Source: Lates calcarifer
Taxonomy: Eukaryota; Chordata; Actinopteri; Centropomidae
DNA: 64,000 nucleotides
Reading direction: 5' to 3'
Assembly (NCBI RefSeq): GCF_001640805.2
Contig: NC_066837.1
Location: forward strand, 16,352,501-16,416,500
Made by a program: the position numbers and the translations under genes
Notes under the pieces: model-generated
What the model was told of the DNA's origin: nothing
Seen by the model: only the letters and a program-made list of their open reading frames with translations
Databases searched by the model: none
In this document: positions 14,593 through 24,783 of the stretch, in pieces
How positions within the stretch are numbered: the first letter of the stretch is position 1
Layout of the letters: every line of letters starts with the position of its first letter

Positions 14593-17500
14593 ATGTCTGA
14601 AGAGAGACAGGTAAGAAGGTTATCCTCCTAAGACCCAAGTGTTGATTTTGTATGCATTTTTAATTTCTCCTAGCTTTTTGGGATTTAAAGACCTGATAAG
14701 TATAAAAACTAAACCATGTCTTTGAACAGGAAAATTTTTAACTTAATTACTGTATAGCAAAATTAAGCCAGTGTATGAAACTCTTTATTTCTATGGCTGT
14801 GCAAAAACAAAACTTTAAACAATGCAACACATCTAAAAGCCTTATAATTGTTCAACGTTTTGTGACTCTGCATTTTGACCTGTGTGAAATTCTGCTAACA
14901 TTTACTAACAGACAAACAAAACCCAGTCTCAACCATAGAATTTAATTAGGTTTTGTTCCTCTAATACTTATATCTTGATCTCGGCTGTAGAATGTGTTGA
15001 CAGAGATTGTCACCAACTTGTTTTTATACTGTTGAGTGCATTGTGATTTTGTTAACACTAGATTGCACAAAACAGTGTCAGCTAATAAGGACAACAGTTC
15101 AAAGTTTAGCAAAATGAAGTATAAAGTGCAGCAAGCCCAAAATGTAATGTTCCCATATGAGGATAAGGTCTCAGGAGGCTAAATGATATTAAATTGCAGA
15201 ATCTGCAAAACATAGAAAATGTGTATTTCCCCATTAGGACACCGCTCCAAGCAGCATGGACAAAGCCGTAGAGAAGATCGCTGACACCCTCGTTTTAGAC
15301 GTCATTGAACAGGTTGCTGCGAATCTCTGGTGAAGCTGCTACAAAATGTTTGCCGCTGGGATTCAAAGGAGCATGCCACATCCAAGGATAACAAAGATGG
15401 ATCCTCAGGTGGTTCTCTCATCCAACAGAAGGTCCAGCAACACCTGGAGAAGTTTTTCGCTATGCGGCAGGTGTTTGCTGAGCATCGTGGGAACAGTCTA
15501 GAGGACGGAGAGGTCACAGAGGAAGACACCTCTCCAGCTACATCTGAGGTGATAGTTACACCTGGTTCTCAGGAGAGCACCAAATCAGCCAACAAAGCCA
15601 AGAAACCAGTTGCCATGCCATTCATGAACAAGCTGAAGTTGGTGTGGAAGAGCCACTTTGGCAGAAAGCATAGCAAGAAGGTCAAAAGGACTTCTGATAG
15701 ACACCTGAGCTCCAGTCCTGAGGAGCAGTCTATGGATGAAGAGGACACCATAGAGAGTGTGAGAGAACAAGAAGCCTCCATCAGCTTGTTTCTGTCAACC
15801 AAACAGGTGGATGAAGTTCCTAAGCCAAAGAGTGAACTTCTGGCTGAAACTCAAACCAATTTCCAGGAGGAGATGAGACACGATGAGGTTCTAAGGGCTG
15901 CTGCCGACACTGAGGGGGAGGTGTTTACCCCTGACCTGGTAGACAGCTGCTCTCAGGCCTTTGAAAAAGCCTCCAGTCAGACTTCCCTGGTGCAGACAAT
16001 TCAAGTCTTGCCCATCAAAGACCAGGAAGATATTGACACAACTAAGGTTGATGGACAGACCATAAAAAAACCTCTAGAGTCAGAAAAAGAGGGAGAAGAT
16101 AAAGAGAGCAAGGAAATCAGGATCCCAGAGACAGGATCATCCTCCAGACTCTCCAGCAGGTCAGAGGAGAGCAAGAAGGCAGCTTCCTCTGCTTCCCCTC
16201 CCCGCATCCCCCCAGCCATCTATGAGGCAGCAAACATGATTGTCAGCCAAGTCATTGAGCAGGCTATCAGGATACTGGAGTCTGAGGCCAAAACCAAGAG
16301 ATCAGCCAGTACAACCATCTTCAAAACACTGAAGACTGCGTGGAAAAAACGCTTTGGCAAGAGGCAGAGAAATAAGGTTGCACCAGCTTCACAGGATGAG
16401 GCTCAAGCTGAGTCTTTTGGTCTGGAAGAACTGTTTGCCGAGCCTGTCGGGTTGAAACCTGCAGAGGACGACAGGACAGGACCTTCAGAAGAGGATGGGT
16501 GTACTGTGGTTTCCCAGGGAGGAAATGAAGCAGCAGCAGACCAGACAGTTGTCATGAATTCCACCACCATGTCTCTCATGATAATGAGATTCTTCCAGGG
16601 ACTCACTGAAGAGTAGGTCATTTATTTTCCCACTGAAACTCTAGTGGATACTTGGATACATTTGTAACATATGAGTGCATTATTTCTGTGTTTCACCTTT
16701 TGTTTCTGTTCTCTCTTTTTTAGGCAATGGAGGGAAGTCAGCGAGGGCGTTTTCAATCGAGACGTGAAGGAGAAGCTGATTGACATGTGCGTGGATGTGC
16801 TGAAGTTCACTTCAGACTCAGTCATTAAAAATGTCTTCGGAGTCACTCGCTCAGTCATCCACCACATCCGACACCCTCACCCTGAAGACCTCCCATGACA
16901 TCCAGAGAAGTGTGGAGCGCTCCTTCAGCCAGGCTGTCCGTAATATCGTTGGGACAGATATCCCTGTTAGGATTTCACCTGAATTCACAGAGACCATAGC
17001 GACTGAGGAATTTGAAGTGGTCACCCCGCTTTTCTCCGTGGCCATACAAGCCTCAGTGGATGAACGGTCTGCGATTGTCACTGCTCCTGCCAGCCTCCAG
17101 GTGTCAAAGGACAAAGCAGCCAAGAAGACTCTGGCAGGAGCTATTTCCACCATGAAATCCCTCCTTACAGGACGAGGTGCTGTGATCAAAAAGAGGGTTA
17201 TGTCGCAACAAGGGTTGGAGCCTAACAAAGATGAAGAGACAGCAGCCAGAGGACGTAACAAAAAGAAAAATGAATCTGTGTGGAGGAGGTGTTTTAGACC
17301 AAGGAGAAGGATCCAGCCATTTACACAGGAGGATTCCCGCTCTTCTCTGGCAACATCCTCCATCACAGAGGACCCACCCCTGGCTGAAACCACGACTGGT
17401 GCAATCCAAGAGGAGGAAGAGACCAAGAGAAACAGCTTCTGCGGTGTCTTCTCCAACATCTCCTCAAAGGTAATAAAACCTCCTTAAGACCAAATAAGGA

Positions 17501-17883
17501 GTTCAGTTGTCTTTGACTTAAAGACATCTGATCACTGTTGTATTTTTGTTGAACTGTATCCTTTTATTTTTCTTTTATACTGATGTGTTGTTTTTTATCA
17601 CTAGAAAAAGAATGAGAAGAAGAAAAAGGAGCAGAAGACTCAGTCCAAAAAACTTCCTCTTTGGATGCGGCTGTTCTGCAGTCCATACACGTGTCCACGC
17701 TGCCGCTCCTCCCTTAAGCTGCAGCCACCTCTCTTCTCCACCCCCTTTCTTTTCTCAAACCCCTCTACCCTATTCCCCCTTTCTCTCTCTCCTCTATACC
17801 CTCCTCTTCACCCTACCCTATTCCCCCTTCCTCTCCCTCCTCTACTCTATTTGTCCTTCTCTCCTTCCTTTCCACCCCTCTAA
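14593..17883 (+). CDS. Unrecognised protein with AKAP-like helices and Trp/basic repeats; frame broken twice
   Basis: I do not recognise this gene. Likely exons are 14593-14610 (MSEERQ), 15238-16612, 16724-17469 and 17605-17883, all with good splice sites. About 800 codons are open apart from two 1-bp shifts: near 15328 (one base missing; the next frame has no ATG, only GTG) and near 16858-16898 (one base extra). They cancel, so frame 3 continues to the end. Visible features are two amphipathic helices, VEKIADTLVLDVIEQVA (exon 2 start) and AANMIVSQVIEQAIRILE (about 16230-16280), shaped like the PKA regulatory-subunit helix of AKAPs. There are also four W-x-x-x-F basic motifs: LVWKSHFGRKHSKK, TAWKKRFGKRQRNK, SVWRRCFRPRRR and LWMRLFCSPYTCPR. 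Ser/Glu/Lys-rich linkers lie between. There is no signal peptide or membrane segment, so it is probably intracellular. The last 60 or so residues run into CT-rich repeat DNA. The breaks may be assembly errors or a recent pseudogene. Confidence 0.6.
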
Positions 17884-17970
17884 CCCCCCTTCTCTCACTC
17901 CCTTAACCTTTCTCAACCCCCACCCTTTCTCTTTCCCCTCTAAACATCTCTCTCTCTTTCCCTCTCAACC
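17700..17970 (+). repeat. CT-rich low-complexity tract
   Basis: Nearly pure pyrimidine sequence with imperfect repeats of 'cccctttctctctctcctc' and 'ccctattcccccttcctc'. It forms the 3' end of the open frame of the preceding gene. Confidence 0.85.
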
Positions 17971-17974
17971 CAAC

Positions 17975-18115
17975 CGGTCGAGGCAGATGGCCGTCCACCA
18001 AGAGCCCAGGTTCTGCTCGAGGTTTCTACCTGTTAGAAGGGAGTTTTTCCTCGCCGCTGTTGCCACAAGTGCTTGCTCTTGGGGGAATGTTGGGTCTCTT
18101 TTTCTGGCCCCACTC
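17975..18115 (+). repeat. Dispersed teleost repeat (GGCAGATGGCCG...GAGTTTTTCCTCGCC type)
   Basis: The segments 'gaggcagatggccgtccacc', 'ggttctgctcgaggtttcta' and 'gggagtttttcctcgccgct' form a motif set repeated widely in fish genomes. I am sure it is a repeat but not of its class. It lies in the 3'UTR of the unrecognised gene, just before an AATAAA at 18138-18143. Confidence 0.6.
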
Positions 18116-18137
18116 AAAAACTTTTCAATCTGGCTTT

Positions 18138-18143
18138 AATAAA
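18138..18143 (+). terminator. Polyadenylation signal of the unrecognised gene
   Basis: AATAAA about 255 bp after the last in-frame stop. Confidence 0.5.
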
Positions 18144-18724
18144 ATTAACTTCAATTAAATATTCTGAAGACTGGGAGTTTTTAGTCACTGTCTTTCTCTT
18201 TCCACTGTATAAAAACTGATTTTCTCCAAAGTTTTCTTTAAAGTCTTACAGTCCTGTACCTTAGAAGCTGCAGTGTTATGCTCACCTGTAGAGGCGGTAA
18301 TATTGAATGAATGACAGATGCAGCACTTCAGTGATGGGACAGGACATGAAACTCTCCTGGTTAAATCATCAATGCAAAAAATTAACAACAGTGCAATTTG
18401 TAGGGACTTGACAAATAGAATAGCAATAGACACATACATTTAAATGAAAACTAATATAAATAAACAACTACATTAAAATGAATGCATTATGTGAACAAAA
18501 ATAAACATACTTTAAAAAAATAAAAGAGAAAATAAGTTTTAACAATTAACCAGTCTTTTTTCAAGAAATTATTTCAGTATACTTCTGACTACTGTCACCA
18601 TGAGCCTTGCAGAGAGGGACATCAGGTCCACACACACTGGACATTAATCCAAGCCTTCAGTGCTGACCAAAACAGAACAAATTCTTTCTACTCATGATTG
18701 TACAGCAAGTTCCATCAATACCTA

Positions 18725-19065
18725 CTCACCCACAGAGAGATGATAATGTTTTCCAAAGTTAGCTTAGATGTGAGAATAAAGCATCAGCTGAACCTTTTCC
18801 AAGTAGAAATTAAACAAACAAACAAACAAACAAACCAAAAAGTGAAATAGCTCACTTTATGTGGCAGAAATCCCCACTGAACACTCTACACAAGACTTTG
18901 GCTCCAAAATTACCTAAATTTGTTTGAAGAAAACTCCAATAATGACTGATAACAACACTCTCGTTAGCAGTGGTGATTTTGCCCCAGGTGCTCTTCACAA
19001 ACATTTTTTGCCGGTAATTTGGCTCCATTGTGGTTTGTGTATTCTACTATGTAAATCCACACAAA
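18725..19065 (-). pseudogene. Decayed partial copy of the lipocalin-like gene (exons 2-3)
   Basis: On the minus strand 19065-18950 matches exon 2 of the gene at 13533-13388: TTTGTGAAGAGCACCTGGGG and AAAATCACCACTGCTAACGA line up with the functional copy. Positions 18800-18725 match exon 3 and its donor (GTGGGTGAGTAG). Even intron sequence after exon 3 is shared ('ttgtacagcaagttcc'). The copy has a stop where the G-x-W strand should be, plus frameshifts. No copies of exons 1, 4, 5 or 6 could be found. It is a fragment of a tandem duplication, now dead, on the other side of the unrecognised gene. Confidence 0.75.
18820..18840. repeat. (AAAC)n microsatellite
   Basis: Five to six AAAC units in the intron of the lipocalin pseudogene. 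Confidence 0.8.
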
Positions 19066-19079
19066 TATTTGTACAGTTC

Positions 19080-20000
19080 ACTTATAATATATTGTAATGT
19101 ATTTAATGTAAAATATTTAATAATTAATATTTTATTGTCATCACTCTCATTTCTTTAATCAAATACACAATTTCATTAAATATACACTTACTTTACTTTC
19201 TGCAAGAGGTTTGAAGAGTCTCGACGTTTGAAGTGTATTCCAGCCATGTAATGCTCAGAAAGGAAAGTGCTGGTTCTAGCACTGATTACAATAATCCACA
19301 TTTTCTCTGAGTCAGAATACAGTGAGTTGGGTTATTTGTGATTGAGGTCAAGAGGCTGCCAATAAGAACAGAATGATACTGTGTTGCAATAGCATTGTGT
19401 GGTACCTAGGTGATGCTGTTGCACTTGCACACTGTTTGACAATGAGGACTTTGATTTCCTGATTTTTCATGTGGTTGCATTAAAAAAAATCTTTGATGTC
19501 TCTGATGTACTCAAAATTCAGTATAGCTAAAGGTTCAAGATAGAGTACATCTGTTTTTCCACTAAGCAGATCCAGAGAGGAAGAGACAGAGGGAAGAGAC
19601 AAGATCACAATCAATAGTTTAACATTTATTGATAAACCTAAAAATAGAGGTAGCATTTTTTTCCTTTGTTGCCCCAGTTAACATCCATTCAGTTTAACTG
19701 ACAACATGACATAACAGGAGAGACCAGACAAAAAATCATTTGTGTCTGATAAGCACTGTGTGCGTGACAGAGCACCTCCTCTGCAAGGTTAAGGTTTGTG
19801 TTTGGTAAGCTGAGGTCACACCAGCACTTGGGTTGATCACAGCAGCACTATGGGGGCATTGGGCTGCAGATGGTCACCTGGGGTGATCAAAAGTTGTGTT
19901 ACTTCTGAGTGCCCTCAGGTATGATATGTATTGGTGAAAATTAATGGATTTTTTTTTTTTTTTTTAAATATCATTGTACACAGCCCCCAATAAATGAAAA
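19080..20000. other. Intergenic; no gene seen
   Basis: AT-rich sequence without conserved frames, with a T-run at 19950-19965. I see no exon that belongs to slc34a2 or to the lipocalin copy. Confidence 0.5.
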
Positions 20001-20301
20001 TACACTGAGTTGCCAGTTTATTAGGTACAATGTATTGTCTTACAATGAGAGGCATTTCTGTTATTTTTGCCTCATTGGTATAAAACTGATGCACAAAATA
20101 TAAAAAAAACACCTCCTGGTATAATGTAATACAATTCATCAGCACCACAGATTGCAAACTATACAGTCAACATCAGCCTCAAACAGTTTCACTAAAAACT
20201 GAACATTATAACCTTCATAATGGTAGTTTTATTATAGGGCTGCTAAATTAGACTCTATTAATTTAAGGTTGGTGTACCTAATAAAATGGCAGCTGGGTGT
20301 A
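20001..20301. mobile_element. MITE (non-autonomous DNA transposon) of about 300 bp
   Basis: The left end (tacactgagttgccagttta, then ttaggtac) and the reverse complement of the right end (tacacccagctgccatttta, then ttaggtac) form terminal inverted repeats of about 28 bp. The interior has no coding capacity. The end sequence is a common fish element. Confidence 0.75.
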
Positions 20302-21286
20302 TATTGGGATAGAAATCAAGCATGGAGGTGTCTCACTGGGACATGCACAGGATAAATGAAGTTTAACAAAGGATCTAAAGGTGCAGTGGTGGTGACTGTG
20401 TGTGTGTGTCACTGAGACAGAGAGATAAAAGCTGTTAAATAGGATGCTGAGTTCTCCCGTCCTCGCTCAACTTTGTCAGGTCACAACTTCCATGGAAATT
20501 TAGTGCATTAGTATGTCCCAGGCTGACTTTTTGCCTCTAAAATCTCTCAGTCATCATCAGCAGTTTTATAGGTCTATACTTAGATCACTGATATTTTGAA
20601 GTATTGACCAATGGGTGTATTAAGAGAATCAATAGTCTGTTATGAGATAAAATATATCAAAGTGATCCAAAACTAGAACACACACTTACGTGAAATCACA
20701 TGGGTGCGGTACAGGAAGTGTGAACGACACACTTTCTGTACCCCACCCCCACACCACCCACACGTGGTCTATCTGTTAGCGGGATAAACCTTTGCCAGGA
20801 ATCCATCCTCTCTGCCACTCCTCTCCCATGAATAATCTCAGGATCAACCAACTGGAGCTATCATCACTCTGATGCCCTGCATGACAGATGTAACTGAGTA
20901 TTAGTTAACAAGTAGGTAATACAGAATTATTTATTTTCCAATAGTTTATATTTTAAATGAATGGACACATGTTCAGGTAAGGTGTACAGGTTAATAACAG
21001 CAGGTGTAGAGGTGCAGCTGAGGGCAGATACTACCAACAGACTTATCAGGTACAATGTGAGTTGGATTGCAACACAACTTAAAGAGAGATTACAGCAGTG
21101 TCAGGCAAGACTAATCAAGGTTTGAAAGGTGTGTTCAGCTTATCTATGAGACGGAAGCGTGTCCTGGTGATGTGAAGGCTGCACATCACTTGTCCTGCCA
21201 CCCTCCACGGACCTCTGACCCCTCCACCCCCCGACCTTCCACTCTACCTGTGCAGAGCCAGCATTTCTAAACCAGAAGCCTAGGTG
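20302..21286. other. Upstream region of slc34a2
   Basis: Non-coding. Holds a GT run (20399-20408), the hairpin at 20708-20742, a C/A-rich stretch (20743-20765) and a pyrimidine-rich stretch (21180-21250) just before coding exon 1. The promoter is presumably here, but no TATA box stands out. Confidence 0.4.
20708..20742. promoter_or_regulatory. 15-bp inverted repeat with ETS-like half sites
   Basis: GGTACAGGAAGTGTG is followed after 5 bp by CACACTTTCTGTACC, an inverted repeat with one mismatch. Each arm carries an AGGAAGTG/AGAAAGTG core. It lies about 550 bp upstream of the first slc34a2 coding exon. A regulatory role is inferred. Confidence 0.4.
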
Positions 21287-24200
21287 ATGGACTCACTACG
21301 CCTGCCACAGGTGAGGACAAGCATGGCTTCTATCAGTCTGCATGCTTTGTTACTGCTATTACCAGAAAATGCAGAAATATCAGTTTTGTATTTTTTTTAA
21401 TAGTTTGAATAAAATCAGTGCATGAAATGTAAAATTCTATTATTACTGTAATTAAGAGTATTATCACTAATATAATGGTAAAATGTGTACATGATTTCAA
21501 TTATTTCTGGTATTACTATTATGATGGTAAGATATAATAAGTTGAGAAAGTATCTTATGGTTTTTGGTGTACAAAGTCATATTCTTAAAATAAGAAACGT
21601 CAGTATATTTTTCAGAAATTAAATGGATTTGTTTATGTGTTGGAACTAAATTGACAAAATTGGTCAAGACCATTGAAAGAATTTATTATTGCGAACACAG
21701 AATTATGTTGTGATGACAGAACAACTTTGAACATGATTACATGTTGACCTCTCAGTTATTTAATGAGATATGAAATTCGGTGTCAACAAATTTTATGTGG
21801 TGAAACTGGTATATATATTTTTATTCTATAGAAGTAATTATAGAAAACAGTTAATACTTTCAAATAACAAACTTGTAAACAGTGTTAAGTGTAACATATT
21901 TTTAATATCGATTGAACTTCCCCTCTGAGTCATACTGTCATGTGGATGGAATTTTACTGCAGCTCCACCATGTGATGATAAGATCAATACTGTGGCATGT
22001 GAGGGAAAGTGTGTGTGCGTGTGTGTGTGCGCGCGCACGATTTCTGATCCTAATAACCCAATGTAAAACTGACTGTAAAGGTGGTTGGTGATGGTTTTGA
22101 GAACATAAAATTGGCCAACAGCTAATTAGAAATTTAAAAAAAAAAAAAAAATCCTGAGGTTTTCTGTAAAATTTAAATAATCATTATGATGTTTTGCCAA
22201 CGTATTTGATTTGACTGCAATTCTATATGAGGCATAAAACAAAATGGGAACTGTATTATCTGAAAACACTTCACCTCATTCTGAGACCTTTATTTATATA
22301 CAGTTAAAATAAGATAAGATAATCCTTTATTAGTCCCACAATGGGGAAATTGTTCATAGAAACAATCCTCTGTGACCTGTAAATATTGACACATCAAATT
22401 TGAGAAGTACACCTTTTCCAAAATAAACATGTAGCTCTTCATTTATTAAATCCATATAAACCATCGTTTTTCTTTTCTGTTTTTTTCAGCCAATGGCTCC
22501 TCAAAACAAAAGCAAAGACCACGATGAGAAAAATGGGACTAAAAGTAAAGGTATTTTTCATACTATATGAAATCCAACAGTAGGCTATTGATGAATTTAG
22601 GTAGCATTTATAATGGACTGTATATACTATAACTGTACAAATAGGACAGTAAATGTATTCAGGATCTTTGTCTGTCATAGAGGTCAAAGCGAGTCCTGCA
22701 CATTCCACTGTGGCTTTGATTGAGGAGGAACAAGAGGATGCAGACCCATGGGACCTGCCAGAACTGCAGGACACCGGGGTCCCATGGTCAGGTGAAGACT
22801 TGTTATGTACTTGTGTATCATTATAAGCCTACTAGTGTACTACTCTTATCCTTGTATTTTTAAAGGAACAAGTGTGTCCTGATTAGATATGCATGGGCAA
22901 CTAATACACTTTCTGATTAATTACATGTAGTTGGCTGTAGATATGATAAAGTGTCCCACATGACATTATTACACAATCACACAGGAGCTGACAAGTCCAC
23001 TGCTTCTGTGCAGTGAAATAAACCAGCATATAGCTGTACATCACATAGTAAGTATATGCAATTTTACAAGGCTGGAGTAACACCTTGTTACCGTACTGAC
23101 AGAAAGTGTTCACCTCTCAGTGGAAGTTTTTATGTTTTATTGTCGGAAAATATTGAAGTAAAGTAGATTTAATGTGGCTTTTTGCTGATTCTTATTCATT
23201 TGTCTTGAACCTTCCTGATGTAAATGTATTTATACTATAATCAAGCTGCAACTCCTTGACTACACACTTTATTTAACTAATTATGTGACTTTTAGACCAC
23301 ACTCTGGTGTGTCCCATTAAAATAGATTAATATTATGCAAACAGATATTTTGTATTTTGAATTCTATAATTAACTTATACCAACTGTAGAGATATTTTGT
23401 TGAATCGTGACATTGAATCGTTTTTTCTGTTGATGTCAGTATCAAGAAAGCCACATTAAATCAATCTTAATTCAGTGTTGTAAAACAAAAACATATGAAA
23501 ACTATCAAATGCAGTGAATAACCTCCATACACACAGTAAGCAGGTGAGCGTCCAAGATATTATTACCTCATTCCTCATCAGTATTATTGATGTGATTAGA
23601 GGTCATATGATGATGGATGTGATCCAGACAGTAGTCAGGCAGACAGCTGAGTCTGTGCCAACAGACTGTAGACAGGACATCAAGTCAGATGAATGCTCAG
23701 TGAAGTCAACAACTTTAAAAGCTATATTGTCACTACACTTTATTGCAAGAGTGACTAAATCAATATGAATGCAATATTATTTATGTATGCTTATATAGAC
23801 AGCTATTTTCATCCAGAATAATCTTTGCTTTCATCTACAAGAGGAGTTGACGTGAGCTGTGGCACAGTCCACAGCAAAACAGCAGGGGTTTTGCTTCATG
23901 GTGTTCTTATCACTTCTTATTACTGGTTGATATGTACATTACATGGGTGCAGCACTTGAGTCCAAGACAAATTTCCCCATGGGGACAAGAAAGTGTATGT
24001 ATCGTATCATACCATACCGTATCGTATCTACAAAATGCCAAATAAATCTTTAAATAATTAATCTATCTGTAAATTTCCCACAAGTGGGATAAATAAAGTC
24101 TATCTTATCTTAAACAATTAATAAAAAATAATGTTTTTGTTCTTTTTCATTCTCTCATTCTATTCATTTACCCTGAAAGCTCTGGATACCAAAGGGAAGG

Positions 24201-24750
24201 TGCTGAGAGTGCTGGTGTCAGTGGGAAAGTTGGCCCTGCTTCTGGGTTTCCTCTACATGTTCATCTGCTCCCTCGACATCCTCAGCTCAGCTTTCCAGCT
24301 TGTTGGAGGTAAACACACTAACGCTTGTGTTACGTTCCCTGAGGAGTAACCTGGGGTGGGGGGGAGCAACAAGTAAAGAAAAATGTCCCCGGGGGAAAAA
24401 AGAGAGCAAATGCGTAACCAAAAAATGGAGTTTATTCACAAACGAAAGACGCTGGTGCTCAAACGGAAGAAAACAACCAAGGGACCAGGATAAACTACAA
24501 TCAGCACACACTAGTGCAAAGCAAACATAAGTAAGTCAAAGTTAATCAATCCACACCCTCCTTTCCACAGAAAGGAGTCCACCAGTAGCCACAGCTCCCA
24601 CACACACACACCCAATCGGCATTCAGAGGCCCATTGGCCATGACTGGTGTCTCTCTCTCCCCTTTATTGCTTCCGCTCCTGATTAGGAACAGATTTGAAT
24701 TCAGGGCGGGACGATTACCTGGAAAGAGAGAGGGAGAGAGAGCACAACAC

Positions 24751-24783
<33 letters not shown>

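Noticed and set aside
15300..15345. Programmed -1 ribosomal frameshift to explain the break
   Set aside because: No X-XXY-YYZ slippery heptamer at the site; an indel or assembly error is simpler, especially with the opposite shift downstream.
15330..16616. 428-codon frame taken as a complete single-exon protein
   Set aside because: Its first codon is GTG, not ATG; a good donor at 16612 removes its stop; upstream exon sequence continues the same protein after a 1-bp shift.
16851..17459. 202-codon minus-strand frame
   Set aside because: Shadow of the plus-strand exon; no splice context or recognisable motifs.
17546..18139. 197-codon plus-strand frame over the CT-rich tract
   Set aside because: Different frame from the exon 17605-17883; its length comes from low-complexity sequence.
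18480..18720. Search for exons 4-6 of the duplicated lipocalin downstream of the pseudogene exons
   Set aside because: No recognisable match to exons 4, 5 or 6; the copy is partial.
24131..24349. 72-codon hydrophobic small protein
   Set aside because: It is coding exon 4 of slc34a2 read through its splice sites.
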